Positions 45,842 through 57,519 of a DNA stretch of 64,000 nt are shown in pieces; position 1 is the stretch's first letter; each line of letters begins with the position of its first letter. Made by a program: the position numbers and the translations under genes. The stretch covers positions 531,466 to 595,465 of the forward strand of contig NZ_LELK01000001.1 of assembly GCF_001039475.1 (NCBI RefSeq). Reading direction: 5' to 3'. The notes under the pieces were generated by a model. It did not search any database. It had not been told where the DNA came from and saw only the letters and a program-made list of their open reading frames with translations. The DNA comes from Guptibacillus hwajinpoensis (GTDB taxonomy: Bacteria > Bacillota > Bacilli > Bacillales > Guptibacillaceae).

Positions 45842-46444
45842 CTAGAGCAGCGGAATAAATACGAGGATGAGTAGATCATACAAAATATGAGAAAGGAGCG
45901 GCACCCAGAAGTTTCCTCGTTTTTCATATATCCAACCCCATATGACTCCTCCAACTAGTGCAGCAACAATTAGTAATGGTGCACCAGAATATAGATGTGC
46001 TACAGCATAAAGTAGCGTAGCAATGATGATGGTATCCCCTTTCTTATATTTTTTGAATTGTTGCTGAATATAGCCTCTCCAGTATATTTCTTCACCAGGA
46101 ATGACGATCAATACTAGACTAATGTAATGCCATGCTTTAGCAGGTTGAACAATATCATAAAACTGTTCCATATCTTCAAATAATGATGGCGTAAGCCACT
46201 GAATGAGTTGAATGCCAACATAACTTAACAGGTAAAGGAATATAGCACTTGCCACAATGTAGACAGTATCCGTTGATGTGATCTTTTTAAACACTAACGA
46301 ACCGGTAGTGATACTATTAAAAATAAGGATACTAAGTGTAATCGTGAACACAGGCCAGAACGTTTCCGGATAATGAACAAAACTAATAAAAAGAAGACTG
46401 TGAGCTAGCAAAAGTGAGCTTAGGAGTATGATTTTTTGATTCAT
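45842..46444 (-). CDS. CPBP-family intramembrane metalloprotease
   Basis: A 200-residue protein with about six membrane segments. The CPBP (CAAX/Abi) motif EExxxR is present as PGEEIYWRGYIQ, followed by the second motif HLYSGAPLL and a third near PLLSHILYDLL, so all catalytic residues (Glu-Glu, His, His) are there. Members cleave or process prenylated or small peptides, and in Bacillota they often protect against bacteriocins. The natural substrate is unknown. AGGATGATG precedes the ATG. Confidence 0.88.
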   Translation of the reverse strand: MNQKIILLSSLLLAHSLLFISFVHYPETFWPVFTITLSILIFNSITTGSLVFKKITSTDTVYIVASAIFLYLLSYVGIQLIQWLTPSLFEDMEQFYDIVQPAKAWHYISLVLIVIPGEEIYWRGYIQQQFKKYKKGDTIIIATLLYAVAHLYSGAPLLIVAALVGGVIWGWIYEKRGNFWVPLLSHILYDLLILVFIPLL

Positions 46445-46551
46445 TGTGTCATCATCCTATCTTGGTGTTACCTTTTATTATGCATACCCAGAATGTACAC
46501 AATGAATTCTTGGAAGAACAGTTTGAATAGGCTACGATGTGCTCTCTATAG

Positions 46552-46580
46552 AAAAAGCTAACGGAAAGTTTCCGTTAGCT
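46552..46580 (-). terminator. Terminator of the small gene at 46589
   Basis: A 10-bp stem (AGCTAACGGA with TCCGTTAGCT). On the minus strand it is followed by T-rich sequence. Confidence 0.78.
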
Positions 46581-46588
46581 CTTCAATG

Positions 46589-46819
46589 TTATTTACTTTG
46601 TGATCTACATTTCTCCTGAATGACGGCAAGTGCACTTTCCTTATCAGGTTGATCGCTCTCATGCCAACGGATTTTTCTACCAAATTCATCCGCCTTCGCA
46701 TAAGCGTAGATTTTGTCTTTGTATTCCGCCACGCTAATTTCCCAGTAGTAAGTGACTTCAGCACCTGTTGGTTGGGTAACATCGACAGGATAGAAAAAAT
46801 AGTCAACTTTATTTAGCAT
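46589..46819 (-). CDS. Small uncharacterised protein, 76 residues
   Basis: A 76-residue polar protein, MLNKVDYFFYPVDVTQPTG followed by YYWEISVAEYKDKIYAYAKADEFGR. It may be a small beta-rich fold; no family is recognised. AAGGAG lies 8 bases before the ATG and a terminator lies just beyond the stop, which favours this frame over the overlapping frame at 46558-46806. Confidence 0.65.
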   Translation of the reverse strand: MLNKVDYFFYPVDVTQPTGAEVTYYWEISVAEYKDKIYAYAKADEFGRKIRWHESDQPDKESALAVIQEKCRSQSK

Positions 46820-47013
46820 TTAAGCAGCTCCTTCATTATCAATTAACAGTTATTTTAACAAATTTTTTTAGAGTTTTGTTAAGGCTTATGCTAGATAAGT
46901 GGCTTTATCACATAAAAGGATCTTTATTTCATAGAATATACACTAATTGCACATAACAATACCTGTCCACTCATCATACAATTAATTTTCTATGTTTGTT
47001 GGCTCACTATCGA

Positions 47014-47047
47014 ATAAAGCCTTCTCAATTAATTGAGAAGGCTTTAT
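47014..47047 (-). terminator. Palindromic terminator of the sugar-binding lipoprotein gene
   Basis: A perfect palindrome with arm AAAGCCTTCTCAATT and A/T flanks, 18 bases after the stop codon on the minus strand. Confidence 0.85.
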
Positions 47048-47064
47048 TGCTTTGGATTTTGAAG

Positions 47065-48540
47065 TTATTGATCTAATTTATTGATATCTTCTTCTGCTTT
47101 ATCGAGCATCATCTGATAATTAAATGTTGTATCTAACTTATTCAAGAATTCATCATATTCACTAAGATCACGTTGGCCGCTAATAAATTTAATCATTTCT
47201 TCTTCAGAGAACCGATCAGCATCTGCCGAATTATAACCCTCTGGGTAATCAATATACCCATTTAGAGATTCGATCCGCGGAGCGTCTGCGGAAGCTTCGA
47301 TATATTCCGTTTGCTTTGAGAATTTTGTGGATAGATACTCCATTTCAGGTCGACCAGCGAATTGGTAAAGCCAGAAATAGCCCCCCTCTTCAGCAAGTTT
47401 ATCTGTTGGCACAATCTTGCCGTCTTCTTTATTATAATGCTCTCCTTCAATGCCATACTGTACAAGCTTAGATCCCTCATCTGATGCTACATAATTAAGA
47501 AGTTCAAATATTTTTTCGAGTTTTTCTGGCTGATCCTCAAGGGCTTTTGGAATAGCATAAAAACCATTGGCTTGACCGATATCCCATGTACCTGCTGATT
47601 TTCCAGCAGGACCTTCGATGGCTGTAAGTTGTACCCATTCAGCGTTCGGATCCACTGCTTTATATTGCTCAATATAGGCATCACTCGTTAAATTAGCCCA
47701 TCCATCAAATAAAATTCCGAATTTACCTTGAAATGCTTTTTGTTGAGGCTCATTACCTGTATTACTAAAAATTTCAGGATCTGTTACATCGTTTTCCACA
47801 AATTTCGTGACGGCAGTAAGAGCTTCTTTCATATCTGGGTCATGAAATGAATTCACTAATTCTCCGTCTTCTTTATAGAAGCTTTTTGGCATTCCGACAC
47901 CATAGGCTCCAAGAATTGGTTGAAAAGCGCTTACGCCAGAACCTGTAAGGCCATAAGTATCTTTTTGACCATTTCCATCTGGATCATCTTCTCGAAAGGC
48001 TTTTGCAACCTCATACAAATCATCTACGGTTTTAGGCATGTCCATGTTTAATGCTTCTAACCAATCTTCCCTCACCCAATATGTATAGAAAGGGATGCTT
48101 GCAGGAACTGTCACCGCGTAAACTTTGTCATTCACTTTCGCTTTTTCAACATTCTCTTCTCCTATAAAATCCTGAACTTCCTGTAGGTCGTCCATATAAG
48201 GGTCAAGATCTAGTAGCAATCCTTTGTTAGCATAGTCTACCAAAGCTGCTCGGCTAACTTGAAACAAATCAGGATAATCTCCTGCCGATAAACGGACGTT
48301 CAATTTGTTCTCATAGTCGTTAGGATTAACAGATAGATTCACTGGAAAACCAAGTACATCATCTAGCTCTTGCTTGATAACGTCATTTTCTGGGTCAGGT
48401 AAGTTAACACCTTGGCGAATGACTTCTACTTCTTCGCTACTAGATTCGCTGTCAGCTCCAGATGATAAGTTGCAGGCAGAAAGCAATAATGAAAGAGATA
48501 AAGCAGGTATAAGGACATGACGTAACTTCTTTCTATTCAT
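47065..48540 (-). CDS. Extracellular solute-binding lipoprotein (LplA-like, sugar ABC importer)
   Basis: A 491-residue lipoprotein with lipobox LLSAC (Cys23). It binds a carbohydrate outside the cell and hands it to ABC permeases. Family segments are GDYPDLFQVSRAALVDYANKGLLLDLDPYM, the hinge motif KVYAVTVPASIPFYTYWVREDWLEALNMDMPKTVDDLY and GILFDGWANLTSDAYIEQY. No permease genes adjoin it; two LplB/YtcP-type permeases are at 62-64 kb, but the divergent-strand xpt-pbuX operon lies between. It may serve that transporter or an unlinked one. Confidence 0.9.
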   Translation of the reverse strand: MNRKKLRHVLIPALSLSLLLSACNLSSGADSESSSEEVEVIRQGVNLPDPENDVIKQELDDVLGFPVNLSVNPNDYENKLNVRLSAGDYPDLFQVSRAALVDYANKGLLLDLDPYMDDLQEVQDFIGEENVEKAKVNDKVYAVTVPASIPFYTYWVREDWLEALNMDMPKTVDDLYEVAKAFREDDPDGNGQKDTYGLTGSGVSAFQPILGAYGVGMPKSFYKEDGELVNSFHDPDMKEALTAVTKFVENDVTDPEIFSNTGNEPQQKAFQGKFGILFDGWANLTSDAYIEQYKAVDPNAEWVQLTAIEGPAGKSAGTWDIGQANGFYAIPKALEDQPEKLEKIFELLNYVASDEGSKLVQYGIEGEHYNKEDGKIVPTDKLAEEGGYFWLYQFAGRPEMEYLSTKFSKQTEYIEASADAPRIESLNGYIDYPEGYNSADADRFSEEEMIKFISGQRDLSEYDEFLNKLDTTFNYQMMLDKAEEDINKLDQ

Positions 48541-48960
48541 AAAACCTCTCCTTTTTATTCGTAATAGATGAAGTTCATTTCACTAATTTCTGAAACCAAT
48601 CTTTTCTAGTTTATCATAATAATGAGTCAGTTTAGCTTCTTATTGATAGGGTTGTCGGGTCAACTCTAAGGGAAATAAAGCTCTTACTTTTTACTTTGAA
48701 TATCTTGTGAATTAAACTTTTTAAGGTAAACTAGCTCCTTCACTTCTCACTTCAACCACGTATGTCTTACCCCCTTTAATCTGTTTAGTGTTTAATTTTC
48801 TAAATTTTCTAAATTAAGTATATAAGTAATCTAGGCTTAAGAGAATAGAATATAGAGTCATTTATTTATACTTTATTTCAACTAAAATATGGTTATCTAT
48901 AGTTGTGAATTAAATGTTAATAGTTTTTGTTTTTAATCGTTCAATTCTAAAAATGATTAA
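48541..48960. other. AT-rich upstream region of the sugar-binding lipoprotein gene
   Basis: A long AT-rich gap between the lipoprotein gene start and the terminator at 48965. No convincing promoter hexamers, catabolite-response element, repeat or RNA structure could be picked out by eye; a computed search would be needed. Confidence 0.4.
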
Positions 48961-48964
48961 CAAA

Positions 48965-48988
48965 AAACGTCCTCTTTAAAGGACGTTT
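48965..48988 (-). terminator. Terminator of the small gene at 48995
   Basis: A 9-bp stem (AAACGTCCT with AGGACGTTT), 6-base loop and a T run on the minus strand, 6 bases after the stop. Confidence 0.8.
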
Positions 48989-48994
48989 AAAAGA

Positions 48995-49252
48995 TTAACC
49001 AAGGTTTTCTATATTCCAGGTTCGAATCGAATAGTAACCATCATCAAGCTTCTGCTTTTCTTCTAAAAGGGTATTTTGTAGCTGCATAGGTAATCTTTTT
49101 ACAGTTTCGTGTTGTAAATCGATTCCTTCATAACTTGAGTAAATTGGGATGGTAACAATTTGCTTATCAAGAGTATCGAAGCAATGCACACATAGAAACC
49201 CTACGCTCCTCATTCGATACGAAAACATAATACGATATCGGGGTTCTTTCAT
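48995..49252 (-). CDS. Small uncharacterised protein, 85 residues
   Basis: An 85-residue soluble protein starting MKEPRYRIMFSYRM, with a short hydrophobic patch (SVGFLCVHCFDTL) containing two Cys separated by two residues. No family is recognised. The start at 49252 has AGGAGAG upstream; the frame could extend to 49288 but with no such site. A terminator follows the stop, which supports the gene. Confidence 0.6.
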   Translation of the reverse strand: MKEPRYRIMFSYRMRSVGFLCVHCFDTLDKQIVTIPIYSSYEGIDLQHETVKRLPMQLQNTLLEEKQKLDDGYYSIRTWNIENLG

Positions 49253-49448
49253 TCTACTCTCTCCTACTATTTTTATAATAGTATGCACAAATGACTAGAT
49301 CAGCAAACCTATCCTTACTTTTAGAAAGGAATATCTATGAAAAATGCATATTGTTTTTCAATTAAAGTACCAGCTGATAAAATTGAATATGGGTTTTTCT
49401 TGAAAGTGGAATCCCTTTATACACTTAATAGAGAAAGAAGATGAACTC

Positions 49449-50462
49449 ATGTCGACTAGCCAAAAAAAATTATCTGATATTAAATACTCGGTACTAGATT
49501 TAGCTCCTGTAATGGATAGAGAAACCATTTCGGATGCTTTAGAACGAACAAGAAATCTTGCTCAACATGTAGAGAAACTTGGATACAATCGTTTCTGGCT
49601 AGCTGAGCACCACAATATGCCATACATTGCAAGCTCTGCTACATCTGTGGTGATTGGCCATGTTGCTGCGGGTACTTCTACCATTCGTGTTGGTTCTGGT
49701 GGTGTTATGCTTCCTAACCACTCACCTCTCGTTATTGCTGAACAGTTTGGAACATTAGAATCGCTTTTCCCTGGACGGATTGATTTGGGACTTGGTCGAG
49801 CTCCTGGAACCGATCAGCGTACAGCATTTGCACTGAGAAGAGGCACTGGAAGCATGGCTCAGGATTTCCCAGAACAAGTCGCTGAACTTCGCTCATATTT
49901 TGATCCTTCTATGAGTCCAGGATCATCTCCAGTACGAGCTATTCCTGGTAAAGGTCTTAACGTACCAACATGGTTATTAGGATCAAGCCTTTATAGTGCA
50001 GAGCTTGCCGGAAAATTAGGGCTGCCCTATTCTTTCGCAAGTCACTTTTCTCCTAAAAATACCGTTAGTGCGCTTGAAACGTATCACCGAAGCTTTACGC
50101 CTTCGAAAGTACTCGATAAACCTTATACGATGGTAGGTGTAAATATGATTGTGGCAGATACAGATGAAGAAGCAAATTATCTGTCTACAACCTTACAGCA
50201 GCAATTTTTAAATTTGATTCGAAATCATGAAGCGCCTATTCAACCACCTGTTGAGAAGCTAAATGCGAGTGAATATGAGCTTGCCGCACTTGATCAGCAG
50301 CTTGCGACTTCTATTGTTGGTAGTCCTGAAACGGTCAATCGAAAAATGCAGGAATTTCTCGATGAAACGCAAGCAGATGAAATGATGGTAATTTCTTCTG
50401 TTTATGATTATGAAAAGCGTAAAAAATCCTATAAGTTATTATCAGAATTAACGACTGATTAA
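49449..50462 (+). CDS. LLM-class flavin-dependent oxidoreductase
   Basis: A 337-residue bacterial-luciferase-fold protein that uses a flavin to oxidise an unknown substrate. Core segments are [75 protein letters not shown] and [26 protein letters not shown]. The start at 49449 has only a weak purine-rich upstream region. It is isolated, transcribed toward the purine operon. The substrate is unknown. Confidence 0.85.
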   Translation: MSTSQKKLSDIKYSVLDLAPVMDRETISDALERTRNLAQHVEKLGYNRFWLAEHHNMPYIASSATSVVIGHVAAGTSTIRVGSGGVMLPNHSPLVIAEQFGTLESLFPGRIDLGLGRAPGTDQRTAFALRRGTGSMAQDFPEQVAELRSYFDPSMSPGSSPVRAIPGKGLNVPTWLLGSSLYSAELAGKLGLPYSFASHFSPKNTVSALETYHRSFTPSKVLDKPYTMVGVNMIVADTDEEANYLSTTLQQQFLNLIRNHEAPIQPPVEKLNASEYELAALDQQLATSIVGSPETVNRKMQEFLDETQADEMMVISSVYDYEKRKKSYKLLSELTTD

Positions 50463-50572
50463 TCAATTCCCCTATAACTAATGAGTTAAAATGTTCTAGT
50501 GTTTGCAAATAACGTTATTTCTTTGAAACCCGAACGAAGTTGATTAAGAGTAAGTCATTGTTAAGATTTGTC

Positions 50573-50602
50573 TTTACATTGATTTGAATGCTGGTTTATA
50601 AT
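50573..50602 (+). promoter_or_regulatory. Sigma-A type promoter of xpt-pbuX
   Basis: TTTACA (50573-50578), an 18-base spacer and a perfect TATAAT (50597-50602), about 27 bases upstream of the aptamer. Confidence 0.72.
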
Positions 50603-50628
50603 ACCAATCATAACCTGAATAAGAACAT

Positions 50629-50694
50629 CACTCATATAACCGCAAGAATATGGCTTGCAAGTTTCTACCGGATCACCGTAAATGATTCGACTAT

Positions 50695-50699
<5 letters not shown>
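50629..50699 (+). ncRNA. Purine (guanine-type) riboswitch aptamer
   Basis: The P1 arms CACTCAT and ATGAGTG enclose the conserved core ATATAAC, AATATGGC, AGTTTCTACC, ACCGTAAAT and GACTATG. The C in GACTAT is the specificity base that pairs with guanine/hypoxanthine; adenine switches carry T there. It controls xpt-pbuX. Confidence 0.96.
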
Positions 50700-52704
<2,005 letters not shown>

Positions 52705-52710
52705 AACAAC

Positions 52711-52757
52711 AAGCCTGGATTCGAATAACTCATTCGAATCCAGGCTTCCTTTTTGAT
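52711..52757. terminator. Bidirectional terminator between pbuX and the lyase operon
   Basis: A 16-bp stem (half containing GCCTGGATTCGAAT) with a 5-base loop. A T run follows on the plus strand, and the lyase stop lies 13 bases beyond on the minus strand. Confidence 0.9.
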
Positions 52758-52769
52758 AATGATGAAATT

Positions 52770-55700
52770 TTAGCTATTTTTCTTTACTAATTTAATATAG
52801 TCAATATTTAAAGGGGAAAGTAAGTTGTTCATATAAATGACATGTTCACCTGCCTCAAGTTCAAATAGAAGCGGCTGGTTATCTAAAGCATCCAATCGTA
52901 CATCTTCCCAATTCTCCCATCCATATGTGGAAGGAAAATGAAAGCTATTCGTTTGACCTTCGTCTACCTTAAATTCTCGATAAGCATTCGGCATATCAGT
53001 GGAATAGCGTACAATCGCCTTGTAAGTTCCTCCATCTGGAACCGTGATTTTCCATTTCAACCAGTGGTTCTCATGATCCCAGTTTTTCAGAGCTAATCCT
53101 TCTGATGCTCCGGCTTTTGGAGTGATGACGACCTCTCCACCCCCCTGATCAACAAAATCTTCCCCCTCAACAATAACTCCTTCTTCTGCAGAGGTTATGG
53201 AAACTTCTCCAGTGACTTCTGGTTCTGTTTGCTGCTCTTTAAAAATAGGTTCTACATGTGAATAAAGCTGTGCTACTTCTTTCGGATTCCCACCATCTGT
53301 TAAAATAAATTGATCATTATTTTTTACGGGAATAGTAAGTTGGTTTTTCTGTTTCATTTTCAACTTTTTCATTTTCTTTTTTTCTTCATCATAAATCCAT
53401 CCTTTTGTCTGTGGCTTTATCAAATCACCTGAAAGAGTAATCACATTGTCAGAACCTTGATAGTCAATTCGAAAGTTTTCTTCCACCTTACTAAGTTCGA
53501 TACTTCCCTCTTGATCTAGTGTTAGATTGGTTTCATCCAAACTAAGATAAGTTCCTTCCTGAAGTGAAAGCCCTATTAGTTTATGATCATTTAATGAATG
53601 TCTTGTCATAGCGAAAGCACCGTCGGATTCCATTTCGTTCATCTTCTTTTGTTCTAATTTGTTTCCAATAATAATGGCATCTTCAAAATCCGAACTAGAA
53701 ACAGTAACACCTTTAGCAAATTGATCGCTCACTACAGGCACTTCCATGACATTTACTTTTTCATTTTCTTCCTCGTAAGGTTGAATGACAGAAACAAAAT
53801 CAGTTTTTCTTGCCGATCTACGTGGCATCAACATTTCAGTGAAGACTTTTCCGGTATAGATAGATGTTTGTTCTTCACCTAGCATCGTAAGGGTAAAGAA
53901 CTGATCGTCTTTTTGATAGGTTGCTTCCCACAGCTCATCTGATATTCCCTTCTCCAAACTATTCAAATGTTGATAGCCGCCTTTATCTCGAAGTTGATCG
54001 GCATTACTTCGATCGTCGACAGTGATGTCCATTAGGTCTCCATTTATATGAAAAGGAAGATCGTACGTATGATTGTCTTCACTTTCAGCATGAAACCAAT
54101 CTAGCACGTACTCATCTAACATCGTAGTGGTGCGTTCCATAGCAACACCTTCATAAACTGCATCAGATATTGCACGGGTTTGCTTCACAACTGGACCAAT
54201 GAAGTCATGTTTTAAATAACCTGAAGAAGGGTTTCCTGGTTCATCAGCTTGCCATAAATATGTTGAGTCCCCCTGCGGATACTGGCTCGTTTGATCAACA
54301 ACTAGTGTATTATGAGCTAGCGTTTGTTTCGCCCAGCTCACATGCATAGGATTGTCATAGCCAAGGGAACCGGCATCTTTCAGCCACATTTTCGAATCAG
54401 CATACATCATAATGCCTAATTTATCTGCATGAAGGTGTCCGTTGGGAGTCCCGGGAGGACTATAAAAAAGACTAACATTCATCGCTTGTCCAGCCGGTTT
54501 ATGATTACGGATAATTGTTAAACCGGAATCTCGATAAAAAGTGCTTCCATTGTTATTTTCCCCTTCTGGAGCAAAGTCATTTGTACCAATAGAAAAATCA
54601 GCAGAAGAAAGATCTTTATCTGCAAATAATATCGCCCAAGGCTCTGTGAGTGAACCTTCACGATTTTCTCCAACGGATTGTTTAATCAGCCAGGCGTATT
54701 TTGGGTCTTGATAGTAATGGAAGCCGATTTCGTAAATCATTTTAGATTGTAAGGTTTTATATGCAGCGTTTCCGATTGCAGGCCGAGCCATATTTCCAAA
54801 TGTATAATTCATTAATGAATCGAGCATTTCTTTAATAGCATATTGTTCACCATTTTTTACATGAAATAAGTCTTGATTCGATTGATAGAGTGGAACAGAA
54901 AGATACATAAGGGGTTTAATGGCATATTCATGATACGTACTTGGACCTTCCCACCATAGACCATCTTGGCGGATTCCTTCCGAAAGCTGCTTTAATGCCC
55001 CATGCTTTTGATCATTGATAACTTGATCAAGACGTGACATATCTTTCAAAACGAGTGCTGCATTTCCTATCGCAGCATTATGCCAGACCTGCCAATTGGA
55101 GAGACCTCGTTGGTAGCGATCAATTACTTCTATTGCGTTTTTCAATACATTCTCTTCTACTTTATATCTCTCATTATCATCTAGAAAAGGATGCATCATA
55201 TCGTATACCCAAGCTATATTGATCAACCATTCCGATTCTTCAAGAGTTTGTGCTGTAAGTCTCCCATCATAACTTCCTGTCAGGGGATAACCGGGGTAAT
55301 GATCTGCGTATTCTTTCATTATCGTCATGGCAGCTTCTTTGTATTTATCATCCTCTGTTATCCAATAAACGAGTCCGGCATCTCTTGCGATTTCTCCTAA
55401 ATGCAAGTGAAGGTTATTCTTAGTAGGCGGGAGTGAAAATTCCCCTGTGGTTCGTTGGATTGCTTCATCTGCGTTTTTCTGTAAGTCTTTAAGTGCCTCT
55501 TCTGCATATGCTTCTGTTTCTATTTTAGCTTTTAGTTCGTCTATGTCATTTTCATTAAAATACAAATAAGGATGATCAAGACTTATTGGTTCATCTTGGA
55601 CTTTAGGGAGAATATCTTTTTGTTTAGCAGTTATGAAATCGCTCTCATTTCCTTCCGCATCAACGACAGTCATGGCGAAATACTCATCAGTAACGTCTTC

Positions 55701-57476
55701 ATTCATCCAAAGTGAAGGATGCTGAGCTTGATCTTCGGCTACAAGAGTGGCCTCGTTTAAATTTTCAATTTTATTAGGAGAAGAATAAATTCTGATGAAC
55801 TCAAGGCGCGATTCCGGAGATAATCCCCATGTTCCTACAGCGCCATTTTCTATATGAGTAAGGACGCTAAATGCCTCTGGCTTAGATGGTGGTTCGACGT
55901 TTGTGATTTCAACTGATGCAGTATTGGATTGACTACTTTCCTTTGTGGCTTTCATTATTGCTTCTATCTTATAAAAATAGGTAGCACCTAAGGAAGTTCT
56001 CGAGTCGATCCATTCGTTTGTTTCACTCTTATTTAATAGATGTTCCTCATCAAGTGGAAACTCCTCTTCTGTGCTTCGATAAATGTTATATGTTAAAAGG
56101 TCATTATATCCGGGAGGGACATCCCATTTTAACTTGACAGCTCCTGTTGTGATTGTCGTTGCTTGAAACGCACTGATTTCAGGTGGCTCATCATAGTTCA
56201 CTTTTACTAATTGCATATCATCAATCCACGCTTTCCCATTTCGACTATCCATCATTGGTTCGATGGATAATGTAACCGTGTTTTTCGGGACGTTGAGAAG
56301 TTTTGTTATTTTTGTCCATTCATTTGAACCTTCCATTGCTCCAACTAAAATCATACCTGACGTATTTTGCCATGTTTCATTTTTGAATTGAATGCGTACG
56401 GCCATAGACCCTGTACCTTCATTAATATCTTCCGTCTTCATCCAATAAGATAGTGCATAGGTTGTTTCCGCTTGTATGGGAACTCTTTGAACGAGTGACG
56501 TTCTATCATCAGGATTTGTATTGTGTAGATAAGCAGATTGTGTTCCTTCCTTCACCTGATCTGTAACAAGCTTAATTTCTCCATTTCCCTTCGGCTTCCA
56601 GGTACTCCACTTGGGAGGGGCGGAGCCAGGATCACCATCCTCAAATGCTCCATTTAGAATATAATTAGCCTGACCGATCTCTACTGTAAATACGGAAGTT
56701 AACGCGCCAGATGCTGTTGTGGCTGTAATCGTTGCGAAACCATTGTTTAAACCTTTAACTAGTCCTGTTTGATTAACTTCTGCAACAGTGTTGTCAGAAC
56801 TAGTCCATGTAACTTCCTTATTTGTAGCGTTCTCAGGTAAGACTGTTGCTTCTGCTTGGAATGTTTCATCAATTTCCATTGCTTTATAAGAAGTATTCAA
56901 TTCTAGTTTTGTTGGAAGTATATTAGTAGTTGGTACAACTTGAACGTCATCGATCAATATTTGCCCTGTCCCGTTTTCGAGAAAATTCTCGATGCGTATT
57001 TTTGTGATGGTTGAAGGGATATCAAGTGTTAGGGAGGCTTGTTCCCAATCGGTTGTTCCCTTCCCTTCAAATAGCGAAAATTCTTTACTTCTTTGCCCAT
57101 CCGCTTTATAGAAGGATACTCTTATATAGGCTCCCTTTGAAGAGGATTGAACATTTTTAAGCTTAATCCACTCAGAAACTTGATAACTTTCCCCTGGCTC
57201 GACAAGAATATCTTGATACACCGAGGCGCGAGCATTTTGATCAGGGCTTTGAATGGATAGTGCGTGACTTCCATCAATTGACGAGTCAGAAATAGCTTCA
57301 ATCGTTGGGTTTCCAGATGCTTTCCATACTCCCCATTTGTTCAATGAACCATTCGAATCTTCAAAGCTACCATTACGAACCATGTTGTTTTCTTCTGCAT
57401 GAAGCGCTGATGAAACAAGTAAGGAAATGACTAAGGTCAAGACGGCTAGTAAAGAGTATCCAGACGGTTTCTGCAT
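52770..57476 (-). CDS. Secreted multidomain heparinase II/III-type polysaccharide lyase
   Basis: A 1568-residue exported enzyme. A signal peptide (1 to about 27) is followed by a CBM4/9-like domain (about 30-182), a bacterial Ig-like Big_2 domain (about 185-267), a second CBM4/9-like domain (270-426), two fibronectin-III-like domains (about 430-620), an alpha/alpha toroid (about 640-960) with WHNAAIGN and PSTYHEY, and a heparinase II/III beta domain (about 980-1400) with NGHLHADKLG and LAHNTLVVD. Last is a CBM35/CBM6-like module (about 1435-1566). His1014, His1016 and His1055 are probable catalytic residues. Substrate not fixed; context favours glycosaminoglycans. Confidence 0.9.
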   Translation of the reverse strand: MQKPSGYSLLAVLTLVISLLVSSALHAEENNMVRNGSFEDSNGSLNKWGVWKASGNPTIEAISDSSIDGSHALSIQSPDQNARASVYQDILVEPGESYQVSEWIKLKNVQSSSKGAYIRVSFYKADGQRSKEFSLFEGKGTTDWEQASLTLDIPSTITKIRIENFLENGTGQILIDDVQVVPTTNILPTKLELNTSYKAMEIDETFQAEATVLPENATNKEVTWTSSDNTVAEVNQTGLVKGLNNGFATITATTASGALTSVFTVEIGQANYILNGAFEDGDPGSAPPKWSTWKPKGNGEIKLVTDQVKEGTQSAYLHNTNPDDRTSLVQRVPIQAETTYALSYWMKTEDINEGTGSMAVRIQFKNETWQNTSGMILVGAMEGSNEWTKITKLLNVPKNTVTLSIEPMMDSRNGKAWIDDMQLVKVNYDEPPEISAFQATTITTGAVKLKWDVPPGYNDLLTYNIYRSTEEEFPLDEEHLLNKSETNEWIDSRTSLGATYFYKIEAIMKATKESSQSNTASVEITNVEPPSKPEAFSVLTHIENGAVGTWGLSPESRLEFIRIYSSPNKIENLNEATLVAEDQAQHPSLWMNEDVTDEYFAMTVVDAEGNESDFITAKQKDILPKVQDEPISLDHPYLYFNENDIDELKAKIETEAYAEEALKDLQKNADEAIQRTTGEFSLPPTKNNLHLHLGEIARDAGLVYWITEDDKYKEAAMTIMKEYADHYPGYPLTGSYDGRLTAQTLEESEWLINIAWVYDMMHPFLDDNERYKVEENVLKNAIEVIDRYQRGLSNWQVWHNAAIGNAALVLKDMSRLDQVINDQKHGALKQLSEGIRQDGLWWEGPSTYHEYAIKPLMYLSVPLYQSNQDLFHVKNGEQYAIKEMLDSLMNYTFGNMARPAIGNAAYKTLQSKMIYEIGFHYYQDPKYAWLIKQSVGENREGSLTEPWAILFADKDLSSADFSIGTNDFAPEGENNNGSTFYRDSGLTIIRNHKPAGQAMNVSLFYSPPGTPNGHLHADKLGIMMYADSKMWLKDAGSLGYDNPMHVSWAKQTLAHNTLVVDQTSQYPQGDSTYLWQADEPGNPSSGYLKHDFIGPVVKQTRAISDAVYEGVAMERTTTMLDEYVLDWFHAESEDNHTYDLPFHINGDLMDITVDDRSNADQLRDKGGYQHLNSLEKGISDELWEATYQKDDQFFTLTMLGEEQTSIYTGKVFTEMLMPRRSARKTDFVSVIQPYEEENEKVNVMEVPVVSDQFAKGVTVSSSDFEDAIIIGNKLEQKKMNEMESDGAFAMTRHSLNDHKLIGLSLQEGTYLSLDETNLTLDQEGSIELSKVEENFRIDYQGSDNVITLSGDLIKPQTKGWIYDEEKKKMKKLKMKQKNQLTIPVKNNDQFILTDGGNPKEVAQLYSHVEPIFKEQQTEPEVTGEVSITSAEEGVIVEGEDFVDQGGGEVVITPKAGASEGLALKNWDHENHWLKWKITVPDGGTYKAIVRYSTDMPNAYREFKVDEGQTNSFHFPSTYGWENWEDVRLDALDNQPLLFELEAGEHVIYMNNLLSPLNIDYIKLVKKNS

Positions 57477-57519
57477 AATATCCTCCCAATTAGTGGATTG
57501 GTTGACGGATCAACTTATG

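Noticed and set aside
46558-46806. An 82-codon frame overlapping the small gene at 46589
   Set aside because: It lacks the ribosome binding site that precedes 46819 and would read through the terminator hairpin.
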